In this document: piece by piece, positions 5,591-5,628 of the stretch | Layout of the letters: the number at the start of each line of letters is the position of its first letter | How positions within the stretch are numbered: the first letter of the stretch is position 1 | Assembly: GCA_035576005.1 (NCBI GenBank) | Contig: DATLXH010000038.1 | Span: 1 to 5,628 of the forward strand | Source: DATLXH01 sp035576005 | GTDB lineage: Bacteria > Acidobacteriota > Thermoanaerobaculia > Gp7-AA8 | Direction of reading: 5' to 3' | Length of the DNA: 5,628 bases | Notes under the pieces: model-generated | What the model saw: only the letters and a program-made list of their open reading frames with translations | What the model was told of the DNA's origin: nothing | Databases searched by the model: none | Translations under genes and position numbers: made by a program

Positions 5591-5628
5591 ATGAGCAAAA
5601 TCGGACGAATCCCGTTCTGTCGCGCAGA
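5591..5628 (+). CDS. Possible 5' end of a further gene, cut by the window edge
   Basis: An ATG at 5591 opens a frame reading MSKIGRIPFCRA to the end of the window without a stop. The 230 nt between the aldehyde dehydrogenase and this ATG hold the double hairpin, a 7-bp inverted repeat and a -10-like TACAAT, as expected for a new transcription unit. However, the ribosome-binding site is poor, only 12 codons are visible and no family can be recognised. It may not be a gene. Confidence 0.2.
   Translation, partial: MSKIGRIPFCRA

Overview
The window is GC-rich bacterial chromosomal DNA. All convincing genes lie on the + strand and use ordinary high-GC codons. A bactofilin, a class I methyltransferase with a helical N-terminal region, a YeiH-type transporter and an aldehyde dehydrogenase suggest a free-living, probably Gram-negative environmental bacterium. 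Acidobacteriota or a deltaproteobacterial relative would fit. This is inferred from gene flavour only; no rRNA or tRNA gene is present to settle it.

Layout from left to right: a partial copy of a palindromic mobile repeat (1-141); a 157-residue helical protein of unknown function (266-739); a spacer holding one doubtful small ORF (855-1031); a YeiH/UPF0324 membrane transporter (1039-2103); a complete copy of the same repeat in opposite orientation (2103-2282); a SAM-dependent methyltransferase (2275-3234); a bactofilin (3359-3757); an NAD(P)+-dependent aldehyde dehydrogenase (3809-5359); a GC-rich double-hairpin REP-like repeat (about 5377-5424); and a final stretch that may hold the upstream region and first codons of another gene.

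The most notable feature is the repeat. The complete copy is 180 bp, has perfect 22-bp terminal inverted repeats, and is an imperfect palindrome over its whole length, centred on a 4-nt loop. It encodes no transposase, so it looks like a MITE or a palindromic element. It fits exactly between two genes. Its left boundary forms the TAG stop of the transporter, and its right terminal repeat carries both an AAGG ribosome-binding-like sequence and the ATG start of the methyltransferase. The second copy, 137/141 identical, lies about 2 kb upstream in inverse orientation, so the two copies bracket the helical protein and the transporter.

The genes do not form an obvious single pathway. The transporter family is linked to sulfur oxyanion export, bactofilins form cytoskeletal polymers, and the dehydrogenase oxidises an unidentified aldehyde. 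No defence, toxin, phage or CRISPR system is visible.
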